From: JACVRW01 sp963825345
GTDB lineage: Bacteria > Actinomycetota > Thermoleophilia > Solirubrobacterales > Thermoleophilaceae
Length of the DNA stretch: 64,000 nt
Direction: 5' to 3'
NCBI GenBank assembly: GCA_963825345.1
Contig: CAWGSQ010000002.1
Coordinates: forward strand, 310,001 to 374,000
Part shown: positions 7,620 to 15,462 of the stretch, piece after piece
How the letters are laid out: each line of letters starts with the position of its first letter
How positions within the stretch are numbered: position 1 is the first letter of the stretch
Translations under genes and position numbers: made by a program
Notes under the pieces: model-generated
What the model was told of the DNA's origin: nothing
The model's database searches: none
Seen by the model: the letters and a program-made list of their open reading frames with translations, nothing else

Positions 7620-7964
7620 ATGGCCGACGAGCGACGATTTGACCTTGATGACCTGCTGCTCCGCCCGGGCTGCTACTTCAACCCGCAGACGGAGATCATG
7701 GTCGTGGTGGACGACTCCCCCACCCTCGACGCCGAGATCTTCAACCTCGAGCCGTTCGAAGGCGCCGACTGGGTCCTGATCGCCGACGAGGTACCCGTGG
7801 ACGACGCCCGCCGCGACGAGCTCTTCGAGACCTTCCAGGCCACCTACGGCGACAGTGACGGCCGCATCATCAGCCAGTCGGTGCTCGAGGGCGACGACGA
7901 GCACGTCGACGACGACGAGAACAAGCCGCCCGAGCCTGACCCGGACGAAGACCTCGACGACTAG
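7620..7964 (+). CDS. Small acidic hypothetical protein
   Basis: A 114-residue protein, strongly acidic, beginning MADERRFDLDDLLLRPGCYF and ending in an Asp/Glu/Pro-rich tail (DDDENKPPEPDPDEDLDD). The first 80 residues look folded, with alternating strands (EIMVVVDDSPTLD, ADWVLIADEVPVDD). I do not recognise the family. The ATG is 7 bases after a TAGGGT box, indicating leaderless translation. The downstream DHFR-like gene begins only 9 bases after its stop, so the two are probably transcribed together. Confidence 0.65.
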   Translation: MADERRFDLDDLLLRPGCYFNPQTEIMVVVDDSPTLDAEIFNLEPFEGADWVLIADEVPVDDARRDELFETFQATYGDSDGRIISQSVLEGDDEHVDDDENKPPEPDPDEDLDD

Positions 7965-7973
7965 CCGCTCACC

Positions 7974-8531
7974 TTGGCGAAGCTGATCTACTCAGCGATC
8001 GCTTCGCTTGACGGCTACGTGGCCGACGAGGACGGCAACTTCGACTGGGCTGCGCCGGATGCCGAGGTGCACAGCTTCATCAACGAGCTGGAGCGGCCAA
8101 TCGGCACCTACCTCTACGGCCGCCGGATGTATGAGGTGATGCTTTTCTGGGAGACGGTGTCCACCGATGCCGACCAGGATCCGATCATGCGCGACTTCGC
8201 CGAGCTGTGGCGCGCCGCCGACAAGGTCGTGTACTCCACGACGCTGGAGGCGGAGTCCAGCCCCAGGACCCGGATCGAGCGGGATTTCGACCCTGATGCG
8301 GTCGCCCAGGTGAAGGCGTCGGTAGGGGACGACATCAGCGTCGGCGGTCCCAACCTCGCCAGCCATGCGATCAAAGCCGGCCTCGTCGACGAGTTCCAGC
8401 TGTTCGTCACGCCCATCGTTGTGGGCGGTGGCCAGCACTGGCTCCCCGACGGAGCGCAGCTGAAGCTCGAGCTTGTCGACGAACGCCGTTTCGCAGGCGG
8501 CGTCGTCTACCTCAGCTACCGCCCTCGTTGA
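7974..8531 (+). CDS. Dihydrofolate reductase family protein (RibD C-terminal type)
   Basis: A 185-residue NADPH-dependent reductase-like protein. MAKLIYSAIASLDGYVADEDG is the usual N-terminus of this family, GTYLYGRRMYEVM follows the cofactor region, and ISVGGPNLASHAIKAGLVDEF with TPIVVGGGQHWL is the C-terminal signature of the RibD-type reductases. The start is TTG at 7974, which aligns with family members. These stand-alone proteins are common in actinobacteria and have unknown substrates; true folate reduction is not implied. The end overlaps the convergent cupin gene by 20 bases. Confidence 0.88.
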   Translation: MAKLIYSAIASLDGYVADEDGNFDWAAPDAEVHSFINELERPIGTYLYGRRMYEVMLFWETVSTDADQDPIMRDFAELWRAADKVVYSTTLEAESSPRTRIERDFDPDAVAQVKASVGDDISVGGPNLASHAIKAGLVDEFQLFVTPIVVGGGQHWLPDGAQLKLELVDERRFAGGVVYLSYRPR

Positions 8532-8868
8532 CCGGGACCATCAGGTGTTCCGCGTCGCCCGGCGAGACGACGATGAGCCCGCGGACCTCTCGGTCGCCGG
8601 AGTTCCAGACCGTGTGCGGAGTCCCCCGAGGGACGAAGACGAGGCAACCGGGCCCCGCTGGGACCTCCCGGTCTCCGAGCTGAAACGTCGCGTCCCCGTC
8701 GGCGACGTAGAACGCCTCGTCGGTGTGTGGGTGAACGTGCAGCGGAGGGACCGGATGACCCGGCGGGAATGCGCCGAGCATGACGAAGTACTCACCCTGT
8801 GTCTCGGCTGGTCCGAAGGTCGCAGCGTCAGCCGGGGGAAGGACGCTGCACCCGTTGATGGTCTCCAT
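8512..8868 (-). CDS. Cupin-domain protein
   Basis: A single-domain cupin of 118 residues. The metal-binding motif 1 is visible as PLHVHPHTDEAFYVADGDATF with His, His and Glu, and motif 2 as FVPRGTPHTVWNSG. Such proteins bind a metal and may act as small dioxygenases, isomerases or ligand sensors; the substrate is unknown. The start METINGCSVLPP is chosen because a TAGGCT box lies 8 bases upstream (8877-8882), overlapping the stop codon of the DUF455 gene, and because a longer frame is a shadow of that gene. Confidence 0.82.
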   Translation of the reverse strand: METINGCSVLPPADAATFGPAETQGEYFVMLGAFPPGHPVPPLHVHPHTDEAFYVADGDATFQLGDREVPAGPGCLVFVPRGTPHTVWNSGDREVRGLIVVSPGDAEHLMVPVNEGGS

Positions 8869-8876
8869 GGGCGCCC

Positions 8877-8882
8877 AGCCTA
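8877..8882 (-). promoter_or_regulatory. -10 box of the cupin gene
   Basis: Minus-strand TAGGCT followed by 8 bases and ATG at 8868. Its first three bases are also the TAG stop of the upstream DUF455 gene. Confidence 0.45.
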
Positions 8883-10013
8883 AGCTGGCGCGCCGGTCTC
8901 GTCCAGGCTGGCTCGCAGCTCGCGCACCTTCTCGCGGTACGCCTGCTCGCTTCCGCCCAGCAGGTAGGAGCCCCAGCGGACGCCGTTGTGCACGTGGGGC
9001 ACCTCGTCCGCCAGCAGGTAGTCGAACACGAGCGCCACGCGCTCCTGGCCCAGCTCCATCAGCTTCTTGCGCCGGTGTGAGTGCCGCCACATCGCGCGCT
9101 GCTCGCTCGTGCCGTTGAAGAGACAAAGCCGGCCGAGCAGGTCGTACGCGTAGATCGACTTGAAGTACGAGAAGCCGACCGGATAGTCGCCCCACTCGCA
9201 GCCGAGCTGGTCCTTCATCAGGAGGTCGTGGAGCTTCGCGTGCCGCACCTCGTCCCAGTTCTGGCGCGCCATGTCGGTGTGGAAGTCCCACGGCATCTCC
9301 GGGTGCTCGTGCGAGTTGCGCGCCATCAGCTCGGCCGCGCTCAGCTCGGCGTCCATCAGGCCGTGGAAGAAGTGCCGCTGCTCCTCCGGCTCGATCGGCA
9401 CGTGGTTCTCCGCGCCGTTCACATACAGCTCCCGCGAGAGGTACGGGTCGCCCTCCTCGGTCACCTCCACGAAGTCGTCGCGCGCCGGCTCGTCGAGTGG
9501 CGGGAGGATGCGCAGCTCGCGCGGAGTCTCGCGCAGGCGCACCGGCAGCGCCCCGATGTCGTCGTCGAAGCCGCCGTGCCCGTCCGCATGCCGCTCCTGG
9601 CGCTCCACGATCTGGGTGAGCAGGCGCAGCGAGGGCTCGTCCGCGACCGGGTCGAGGTTGTCGAGGTGGATGCGCATCGCACGCACGAGCGCCGGCTTCG
9701 CCTCGGTATAGGCGACGGAGAGGTACTCCTGCGCGCTCTCCGCGCCCGCCATGCGGTCGAGCAGCCGCTCGAGCTCGGGGGACGGTGAGCCGGGGTACTC
9801 GCTCGGGTGGCGCAGCTCGTAGAGGCGGCGCTTGATCTTCGTCAGCGCGCGGGCGTCGTCATGCACGTGGTCGCCGAGCGCGTACTTGCGCTCGAAGCTC
9901 GGCTCGAGCGGCATCCACCCGTTCGTGAAATGCACGAGCTCGCGCAGCACGTGGAAGTAGTTCGAGAAGCGGCTGGCGTTGTCGTCAACGTCGTAGCCCA
10001 GCGGTCTCTTCAT
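8880..10013 (-). CDS. DUF455-like ferritin-fold protein
   Basis: A 377-residue protein. The C-terminal half (about residues 215-375) carries paired carboxylate/His motifs of a ferritin-like four-helix bundle: GLMDAELSAAELMAR, then ARQNWDEVRHAKLHDLLM and later LMELGQERVALVFDYLLADEVPHV. These match the DUF455 pattern of di-metal oxidase-like proteins. The N-terminal 200 residues are less clear and include LRILPPLDEPARDDFVEV. Its start lies 29 bases inside the end of the upstream ATP-grasp gene, so the two are translated together and probably work in one pathway. The reaction is not known. Confidence 0.72.
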   Translation of the reverse strand: MKRPLGYDVDDNASRFSNYFHVLRELVHFTNGWMPLEPSFERKYALGDHVHDDARALTKIKRRLYELRHPSEYPGSPSPELERLLDRMAGAESAQEYLSVAYTEAKPALVRAMRIHLDNLDPVADEPSLRLLTQIVERQERHADGHGGFDDDIGALPVRLRETPRELRILPPLDEPARDDFVEVTEEGDPYLSRELYVNGAENHVPIEPEEQRHFFHGLMDAELSAAELMARNSHEHPEMPWDFHTDMARQNWDEVRHAKLHDLLMKDQLGCEWGDYPVGFSYFKSIYAYDLLGRLCLFNGTSEQRAMWRHSHRRKKLMELGQERVALVFDYLLADEVPHVHNGVRWGSYLLGGSEQAYREKVRELRASLDETGAPA

Positions 10014-11391
10014 CCGCGCCCTCCTCTGCGAGTAGTCGCTCCCGGTGCCGCCCCATCACGCTCGGGAGCAGCCCGCCTCCGGCCGACACGTTAATCACAG
10101 CCTTGTCCGAGATCCTGGTGATCATCCCGGCGTAGCGGCCACCGAGACCGAACGGGTTGATGTTGAAGCGCTTCAGGCGCATCTGCACGTGGCCGCTCTC
10201 CACCGCCGGGAACATCTCCTCGGGAACCGGCACGTACTCCTGCACCACGTAGTCGCCCTGCCCCACGTGCTTCTCGATCAGCCGGTCCCACTCGGCCTGC
10301 GGGGTCTCCATGCCGAGCGACACCCCGTGCCCGCCGTAGTCGGACGCCGGCTTCAGAACGAGCCGTTCCCGGTTGTCCGACACGAAGGCGACCAGGTCCA
10401 CGACCCAGTCCCCATATGCGGCGCGGCCGTCGCGCAGCACGCGCGTCCACGGGATCGTCTCGGCGATCACACGGCGCTCCGCGTCCTCCACCAGGTGCGC
10501 GAAGCGCGGATCGGCAAGCAGCGCGAACAGCTTCTTGTTGTTCGCCACGCGAGCTCGGAACGGGTTCACCACGGCGGCGCGGCGGTCGCGCGCCGCGGCG
10601 ATCAGGTCGCCCTCCGGCAGGTCCTCGAGCAGCGCCCGGCGGTAGACGAGATGCACCGGCTCGCCCTTCACGCGCAGCAACGAGCCGTCGTATGCCACTT
10701 CGTCGAGAGTGGCGTGGAGCGCCTCCACGCCGGCCCGCTTGGCCGCCTCGCAGATAATCCGGAACTCGGGCACCGACGGGCTCCCCGCCACGTCCACCAG
10801 CGCGAGCCGCGGCGTCTCGGGGAGGTCCGAGCGCTCCTCTCGCAGCTCGCGGTAAGCGCCTAGCAGCGTGTCGATCAGCACGGGCAGCATGGGCGTGTAG
10901 GAGGTCTCGAACTCGGCGTTCACGCGCGGCAGGTCGATCGAACGCCGCAGCCCCTCGTGGAGCACGTCCGTATATCCGATCCCCGCCGGCGAGTCCGCGT
11001 TGAACTCGAGGAACTTCACGTCGTAGCCCTGGAGGAACGCGTCGAGCCTGCAGATCTTCAGCGGGCGCGAGAAGCCGGGATCGAGCCGGATCAGCGCGTC
11101 CTCGGCCGGCGGCACCGCGAGTTCCTCGCGCAGGCGCTCGTCGTCGGCGTAGGCGTCGCAGAAGCGGTCGAGCACCGCCGACAGGCAGGCCACCGCCCGC
11201 CGAACCCGGCCCAGCTGGCCGGGGGACACGAAGTGCGGCATCAGCACGAACGGAATCGTGCTGCCGGCGAACACCACGTCGTGCTCGGCGAGCCAGCCCT
11301 CGATCTCCTCCTCGATGCCGGCACAGCGATCGCCGAGCTTCGAGAGCTCGACCAGATGCTGGAGCTTCAGGTTGTTGACATGGTCGATCAC
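9985..11391 (-). CDS. Circularly permuted ATP-grasp enzyme (glutathionylspermidine synthase-like)
   Basis: A 468-residue protein. FLEFNADSPAGIGYTDVLHEG is the early signature of circularly permuted ATP-grasp proteins, VNPFRARVANNKKLFALL follows, and the nucleotide-binding part is LVLKPASDYGGHGVSLG, then VVQEYVPVPEEMFP and MRLKRFNINPFGLGG. Such enzymes ligate a carboxylate to an amine or amino acid using ATP. The GTG start at 11391 (VIDHVNNLKL) has a GGCGAGG stretch upstream; the longer frame would overlap the divergent antiporter gene. The next gene, a DUF455 ferritin-fold protein, overlaps its end, suggesting a two-enzyme biosynthetic unit. The substrate is unknown. Confidence 0.78.
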   Translation of the reverse strand: MIDHVNNLKLQHLVELSKLGDRCAGIEEEIEGWLAEHDVVFAGSTIPFVLMPHFVSPGQLGRVRRAVACLSAVLDRFCDAYADDERLREELAVPPAEDALIRLDPGFSRPLKICRLDAFLQGYDVKFLEFNADSPAGIGYTDVLHEGLRRSIDLPRVNAEFETSYTPMLPVLIDTLLGAYRELREERSDLPETPRLALVDVAGSPSVPEFRIICEAAKRAGVEALHATLDEVAYDGSLLRVKGEPVHLVYRRALLEDLPEGDLIAAARDRRAAVVNPFRARVANNKKLFALLADPRFAHLVEDAERRVIAETIPWTRVLRDGRAAYGDWVVDLVAFVSDNRERLVLKPASDYGGHGVSLGMETPQAEWDRLIEKHVGQGDYVVQEYVPVPEEMFPAVESGHVQMRLKRFNINPFGLGGRYAGMITRISDKAVINVSAGGGLLPSVMGRHRERLLAEEGADEETAGLRR

Positions 11392-11412
11392 CCTCGCCCC
11401 GACTGTACCCCG

Positions 11413-11418
11413 TAAGGT
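11413..11418 (+). promoter_or_regulatory. -10 box of the calcium/proton antiporter gene
   Basis: TAAGGT followed by 9 bases and ATG at 11428, in the 36-base space between the divergent ATP-grasp and antiporter genes. Confidence 0.5.
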
Positions 11419-11427
11419 TCCCGCGCC

Positions 11428-12507
11428 ATGCGCCCCGTCCACTACCTAGGCATCTTCATCCCGGTCGCGATCGGCCTCGAGCTGGCCCACGCGAACCCGA
11501 TTCTCGTGTTCAGCGCGGCCGCGCTGGGCGTAATCCCGTGCGCGGCGGTGATGGGTGAGGCCACGGAGGCGATCGCCGCCAAGACCGGGCCCGGGATCGG
11601 CGGCCTCCTGAACGTGACGTTCGGCAATGCGCCCGAGCTGATCATCGCCTTCTTCGCGCTGCTCGAGGGACTTCAGGAGGTCGTGAAGGCGTCGATCGTC
11701 GGCTCGATCATCGGCAACGTGCTGCTCGTGATGGGCGCCGCGTTCGTGGTGGGTGGCTGGTCGCGCGAGAAGCAGACCTTCAGTCAGACCGCCGCCCACG
11801 CCCAGTCGGCGATGCTCACGCTCGCGCTGGCCGCGCTGATCTTCCCCGCCCTCTTCCAGCTCATCCACGGCGGCAGCCTTCCGGGTGTGGGCGACGAGCA
11901 CGTGGACTTCGGCTCTGATCTCGAGAAGCTGTCGCTCGGCGTGGCCCTCGTGCTGCTCGTGAGCTATGCCGCGGGCCTTTGGTTCTCGCTGAAGACGCAC
12001 CGCGCTGTCTTCAACCCCTACGGGGGCGAGGAGGAGGAGGCCCACCGCTGGCCGGTCAAGCGCGCCGCGATCTATCTCGCGCTCTCGGCCGTCGCCGTCG
12101 GCGTGATGTCGGAGATATTGGTCGGATCGATCAGCGAGGCGTCCGAGGACATCGGACTGTCCGAGTTCTTCGTCGGAGTCTTCATCGTGGCGATCGTCGG
12201 CAACGCCGCCGAGCACTGGGTGGCCGTGCTCGTCGCGGCCAAGGACAAGATGGACCTCGCGGTGAACATCGCGATCGGGTCGAGCGCGCAGATCGCGCTG
12301 TTCGTGGCGCCGATCCTGGTGCTGATCTCGTTCGTGGTCGGCGACGATCCGATGGCGCTCGTCTTCAACGGCTACGAGCTCGGCGCCCTGTTGTTCGCGG
12401 TGCTGATCGCCAACCTGGTCACGCAGGACGGCGAGTCGAACTGGTTCGAGGGCGTGCAGCTGCTGTCGCTGTACGCGGTGCTCGGGCTGGTCTTCTACTT
12501 CGCGTAG
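11428..12507 (+). CDS. cax: Calcium/proton antiporter, CaCA superfamily
   Basis: An integral membrane protein of 359 residues with about 11 hydrophobic spans. The two alpha-repeats typical of Cax exchangers are visible: GLLNVTFGNAPELIIAFFAL in the first half and FIVAIVGNAAEHWVAVLVAA in the second, each with the conserved GN-Ala-Pro/Ala-Glu ion-binding core. An acidic loop (YGGEEEEAH near residue 195) separates the halves, as in other family members. It exports Ca2+ against H+. The ATG follows a TAAGGT box by 9 bases, so it is probably leaderless. A structured inverted repeat lies after its stop. Confidence 0.93.
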   Translation: MRPVHYLGIFIPVAIGLELAHANPILVFSAAALGVIPCAAVMGEATEAIAAKTGPGIGGLLNVTFGNAPELIIAFFALLEGLQEVVKASIVGSIIGNVLLVMGAAFVVGGWSREKQTFSQTAAHAQSAMLTLALAALIFPALFQLIHGGSLPGVGDEHVDFGSDLEKLSLGVALVLLVSYAAGLWFSLKTHRAVFNPYGGEEEEAHRWPVKRAAIYLALSAVAVGVMSEILVGSISEASEDIGLSEFFVGVFIVAIVGNAAEHWVAVLVAAKDKMDLAVNIAIGSSAQIALFVAPILVLISFVVGDDPMALVFNGYELGALLFAVLIANLVTQDGESNWFEGVQLLSLYAVLGLVFYFA

Positions 12508-12581
12508 GGTCACAACTCGCCGCTCGACGCCCTGGCGCGCCGCCCGCCTGCGCGCTGGTTGCCGTTGCGCGCCTGACAGCG

Positions 12582-12606
12582 CCTCTGAGGGAGGGTCCGT
12601 CAGAGG
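12582..12606. terminator. Hairpin after the antiporter gene
   Basis: CCTCTGA at 12582-12588 pairs perfectly with TCAGAGG at 12600-12606 around an 11-base loop. No T-run follows. It lies in the 204-base space between the convergent antiporter and M28 genes; the rest of that space holds one further nested repeat and no gene that I can support. Confidence 0.4.
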
Positions 12607-12610
12607 GGTT

Positions 12611-12647
12611 CCGTCACTTCTCCGCGTATATCGCGGACAACTGACGG
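12611..12647. terminator. Nested inverted repeat between convergent genes
   Basis: Outer arms CCGTCA (12611-12616) and TGACGG (12642-12647) enclose inner arms CCGCG (12622-12626) and CGCGG (12632-12636) around a TATAT loop, with symmetric 5-base internal loops on both sides. The shape is the same on both strands, so it could serve as a terminator for both converging genes. No T-run is present. Confidence 0.45.
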
Positions 12648-12711
12648 CACGCCCCGCCTTCGCCCGGGCAATCACACCCTTCACCGCCAACGGCCCACGC
12701 TGCGCGGCCGC

Positions 12712-13992
12712 CTATTTGTGACGCGCGGACAGGCGGCTGAGTGCCTCCGCCGCCGCCCGCGCCATTCGCAGCAGCACCGGGCGGTTCACGCGGTCGGCTG
12801 TGTCGCAGGCGAGGTGGTAGCAGGCGTCGCGGGCGCGCCCGCCGGGGCCGCGCTCGTTCGCGCCGGTGTAGAGGCCGTTCACCGGAATTCCGGCAGCCAT
12901 GAACGGCGCGTGGTCCGACGATCCGCCCACGCTGACGCTGCCGAGCGGCCGCCCCGCGGCGCGCCGCAGCACCCGGCCGAGCTCCTCGTCCCCGTCGGCA
13001 TAGAACTCCGGGACGGCATTGGGCGATCCGACCATGTCGAAGTTCAGGTAGGCGCTGATACGGCGGCGCTCCGCGCGGTCGAGCGAACGCACGTAGTACC
13101 GCGATCCCAGCAGGCCGAGCTCCTCGGCGCCCCAGAACGCCAGCCGCACCCGCGCGCCGGGCGGGTCGGGACCGATCGCCTCGGCTGCCTCGATCAGGAG
13201 CGCCGTGCCGCTGCCGTTGTCGTTGATGCCCGGCCCGCCCCGGACCGAGTCGAGATGGCCACCGGCCATCACCACACGGTCGCCGTCCCCACCGGGCGTC
13301 TCGGCGATCACGTTGTGGGTCACGCGCCGCCCCGACGCCGCATCCACCTCGACTCGAACAGGCGCGCCGTCGCGCGCCAGCGCGTCCGACACGATCACGA
13401 CGGGTATGCGAATTCCGGGCACGGCGAGCGTTCCGCTCGGCACCCCGCGCCCCGTGGGCGAGTCGTCGATCACCACGAGGGCCCCCGCCCCCGCCCGCTG
13501 GGCGACAAGCGCCTTCTCGCGGAAGAAGCAGACGCCGCGACTCACGAGCGGGACGTCGCTCGCTCCGAGGCCGGAGTACTCCTCCGCCTCGCAGCCCGTG
13601 GTCAGCCGTCGCAGCCGCCCGTTCGCGCGGCCGGCGCCCGAGTAGCTCAGCACCTGGAAGTCGCGCTCCTCCCGCAGCTTGCGGCCGCCGACGCTAATCG
13701 AGGCTCGCCTGAGGTCGAAGTACGGAAAGCGAACCAGCTGCAGCCGCACCGTCCAGCCGGCCTCGCGCAGCCGCTCGGCCACGTAGTCCACGGACGCCCG
13801 GTCGCCCGGTGTGCCCGCCGTACGCGTGCCGCCGCTCCCGCCGGCTATGTCCTGGAGCGCGCCGAGGTGCTCCCCGAGCTCGGCTTCGGTGATCGCCCGC
13901 GGTGGCGAGGGCTCGGGTGCCGGCTCACTCTCCCCGCCCGAGTCGCAGCCCACGAGCAGGGCCACGACGAGTAGCAGGGGGAGCAGGCGCAC
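12712..13992 (-). CDS. Secreted M28-family zinc aminopeptidase, lipoprotein
   Basis: A 426-residue exported peptidase. The N-terminus MRLLPLLLVVALLVGC is a lipoprotein signal with Cys16. A protease-associated (PA) domain occupies about residues 95-215. The M28 catalytic domain follows with all zinc-site motifs: AGGHLDSVRGGPGINDNGSG (His and bridging Asp), WGAEELGLLGS (catalytic Glu and ligand Glu), NFDMVGS (Asp) and the late His in CYHLACDT. It would release N-terminal amino acids from peptides outside the cell. The start is GTG with a purine-rich AGGGGG just upstream. ClpP follows in the same direction upstream, 10 bases away, so a shared transcript is likely. Confidence 0.92.
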   Translation of the reverse strand: MRLLPLLLVVALLVGCDSGGESEPAPEPSPPRAITEAELGEHLGALQDIAGGSGGTRTAGTPGDRASVDYVAERLREAGWTVRLQLVRFPYFDLRRASISVGGRKLREERDFQVLSYSGAGRANGRLRRLTTGCEAEEYSGLGASDVPLVSRGVCFFREKALVAQRAGAGALVVIDDSPTGRGVPSGTLAVPGIRIPVVIVSDALARDGAPVRVEVDAASGRRVTHNVIAETPGGDGDRVVMAGGHLDSVRGGPGINDNGSGTALLIEAAEAIGPDPPGARVRLAFWGAEELGLLGSRYYVRSLDRAERRRISAYLNFDMVGSPNAVPEFYADGDEELGRVLRRAAGRPLGSVSVGGSSDHAPFMAAGIPVNGLYTGANERGPGGRARDACYHLACDTADRVNRPVLLRMARAAAEALSRLSARHK

Positions 13993-14002
13993 CCCCTGTG
14001 TT

Positions 14003-14653
14003 CTACTGGGCCGCCGCGGCCGCCGCGAAGCCCGATGGCGGCCGGTGCAGCTCGCTGGCGCTCACGATCCGGTCCACGAGCCCGTACTCCACCGCCTCCT
14101 CCGCGCTGAAGAAGCGGTCGCGCTCCATGTCCTCGTGCACCTCGTCCGTCGTCCTGTTCGTGTGCCTCGCGTAGATCTCCTCGAGCAGCCGGCGCAGCTC
14201 GAGCACCTCGCGAGCGTGGATCTCGATGTCCGAGGACTGCCCCTGGAATCCGGACGAGGGCTGGTGGATGAGGATCCTCGAGTTCGGCAGCGTCAGCCGC
14301 TTTCCGGGCGTGCCGCCGGCGAGGATCAGCGAGCCGGCCGACATCGCCATCCCGTAACAGATGGTCTGCACATCCGGGCGGATGTACTGGATCGTGTCGT
14401 AGATCGCGAGCCCCGCATGGAGCGATCCGCCCGGCGAGTTCACGTACACGGACACGTCCTTGTCCGGGTCCTCGGATTCGAGGTGAACGAGCTGCGCCAC
14501 GACCAGGTTCGCGATCTCGTCGTCGATCGGGCGCCCGATGAAGACGATCCGCTCGTTCAGAAGGCGGGAGTAGATGTCGAAGGAGCGCTCGCCGCGCGCG
14601 GTCTGCTCCACGACCATCGGGACAAGCGAGCTCTGTGCGCGACCGATCTGCAT
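14003..14653 (-). CDS. clpP: ATP-dependent Clp protease proteolytic subunit
   Basis: Serine peptidase subunit of 216 residues that forms the Clp barrel. The catalytic triad is complete: Ser105 in CYGMAMSAGSLILAGG, His130 in RILIHQPSSGFQGQ and Asp179 in MERDRFFSAEEA, at the spacing of the family. VYVNSPGGSLHAGLAIYDTI is the oxyanion and handle region. The ATG at 14653 has a GAGAGGAG Shine-Dalgarno; the longer frame is not supported. It is not next to clpX or a second clpP, so it is probably an additional paralogue. It is divergent from the SRPBCC-ArsR operon, and the tandem operator between them may also affect its expression. Confidence 0.94.
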   Translation of the reverse strand: MQIGRAQSSLVPMVVEQTARGERSFDIYSRLLNERIVFIGRPIDDEIANLVVAQLVHLESEDPDKDVSVYVNSPGGSLHAGLAIYDTIQYIRPDVQTICYGMAMSAGSLILAGGTPGKRLTLPNSRILIHQPSSGFQGQSSDIEIHAREVLELRRLLEEIYARHTNRTTDEVHEDMERDRFFSAEEAVEYGLVDRIVSASELHRPPSGFAAAAAAQ

Positions 14654-14677
14654 TTCGTGTGCTCCTCTCGATAAGCT

Positions 14678-14718
14678 GCAACTGTCTGGTTGCATCACAA
14701 TAGCAACCGTTCGGTTGC
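14678..14718. promoter_or_regulatory. Two tandem palindromic operators, probably for the ArsR regulator
   Basis: GCAACTGTCTGGTTGC (14678-14693) and GCAACCGTTCGGTTGC (14703-14718) match at 13 of 16 bases and each has GCAAC/GTTGC inverted ends. Their centres are 25 bases apart. They fill the space between divergent clpP and the SRPBCC-ArsR-LysE operon. An autoregulating ArsR dimer is the likely binder, since its gene is in the operon. Confidence 0.6.
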
Positions 14719-14734
14719 ACAACGGAGGCGTTTC

Positions 14735-15124
14735 ATGGAGCACACGGTTGAGCGAGAGCTGACGGTCCCGGAGGAAGCCGAGGAGGTCTGGCGCTCGCTG
14801 GCGGAGCCGGCCTGGCTGGGCGAGGACGCGACGATCGAGCTGCGCGAGGCGGGCGAGGTGCGCGTCGGCGAGCGCGACGGCTTCGTCGAGGAAGCCGACG
14901 CCCCAAGGCGACTCGTTTTCTGGTGGAGCGCACCGGACGAGGACGCGACGCGCGTGGAGATTGACCTGGACGAGACCGAGGACGGAACGCGCGTGCGGGT
15001 GACCGAGTCGCGTCCGCTCGAGATCCTGGACGGGCGCGACCTGGCCGTGGAGTTCGGCGGAGCGAGTGGCGGAGCGGGCCCGATGGCGCTGGCGGGTGGC
15101 GCGCTGGCCGGCGCGCTGCGCTGA
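14735..15124 (+). CDS. SRPBCC/AHSA1-type protein
   Basis: A 129-residue START-like protein beginning MEHTVERELTVPEEAEEVWRSL, with the typical strand pattern RRLVFWWSAPDEDATRVEIDL and RVRVTESRP. The C-terminus is Gly/Ala-rich rather than the usual long helix. The ATG has a GGAGG Shine-Dalgarno. Its stop overlaps the ArsR start as TGATG. ArsR plus SRPBCC pairs are common in actinobacteria, where the SRPBCC protein is thought to bind the inducing ligand or act in its detoxification. Confidence 0.8.
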   Translation: MEHTVERELTVPEEAEEVWRSLAEPAWLGEDATIELREAGEVRVGERDGFVEEADAPRRLVFWWSAPDEDATRVEIDLDETEDGTRVRVTESRPLEILDGRDLAVEFGGASGGAGPMALAGGALAGALR

Positions 15125-15462
15125 TGCCCGCAGCGGATCCGGCCGACGCCGTGTTCGCGGCGCTCTCGGACGGCACTCGCCGAAGCCTCTACTCCCTGCT
15201 GGGCCAGCACGGTGAGGCCACGGCAACCGATCTCGCCCGGGAGCTGCCGGTCACGCGCCAGGCGGTTCAGAAGCACCTGGGCACGCTCGCAGGCGCGGGG
15301 CTCGTGGCCACGCGCCGCTCTGGCCGCGAGGTGCTCTACCGCCCAACCCCGGCGCCAATGTCGGAGGCACTCGAGTGGATGGCCGACGTGGGCGCCCAGT
15401 GGGACGACCGCCTCGCGACACTCGAGCGGCAGCTGGCGCGCGGCCGTACCCTGTCCCCATGA
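15124..15462 (+). CDS. ArsR-family transcriptional repressor
   Basis: A 112-residue winged-helix protein: DAVFAALSDGTRRSLYSLLGQHG, then the recognition region ARELPVTRQAVQKHLGTLAGAGLV and the wing RRSGREVLYRP. There is no cysteine metal site, so this is the SRPBCC-linked, non-metal type. It overlaps the SRPBCC gene before it (TGATG) and the LysE gene after it (ATGA). Two tandem palindromes upstream of the operon are its probable operators. Confidence 0.9.
   Translation: MPAADPADAVFAALSDGTRRSLYSLLGQHGEATATDLARELPVTRQAVQKHLGTLAGAGLVATRRSGREVLYRPTPAPMSEALEWMADVGAQWDDRLATLERQLARGRTLSP

Noticed and set aside
12508..12711. Possible CRISPR-like or tRNA element in the gap after cax
   Set aside because: Only two hairpins are present; there is no repeat-spacer periodicity and no cloverleaf.
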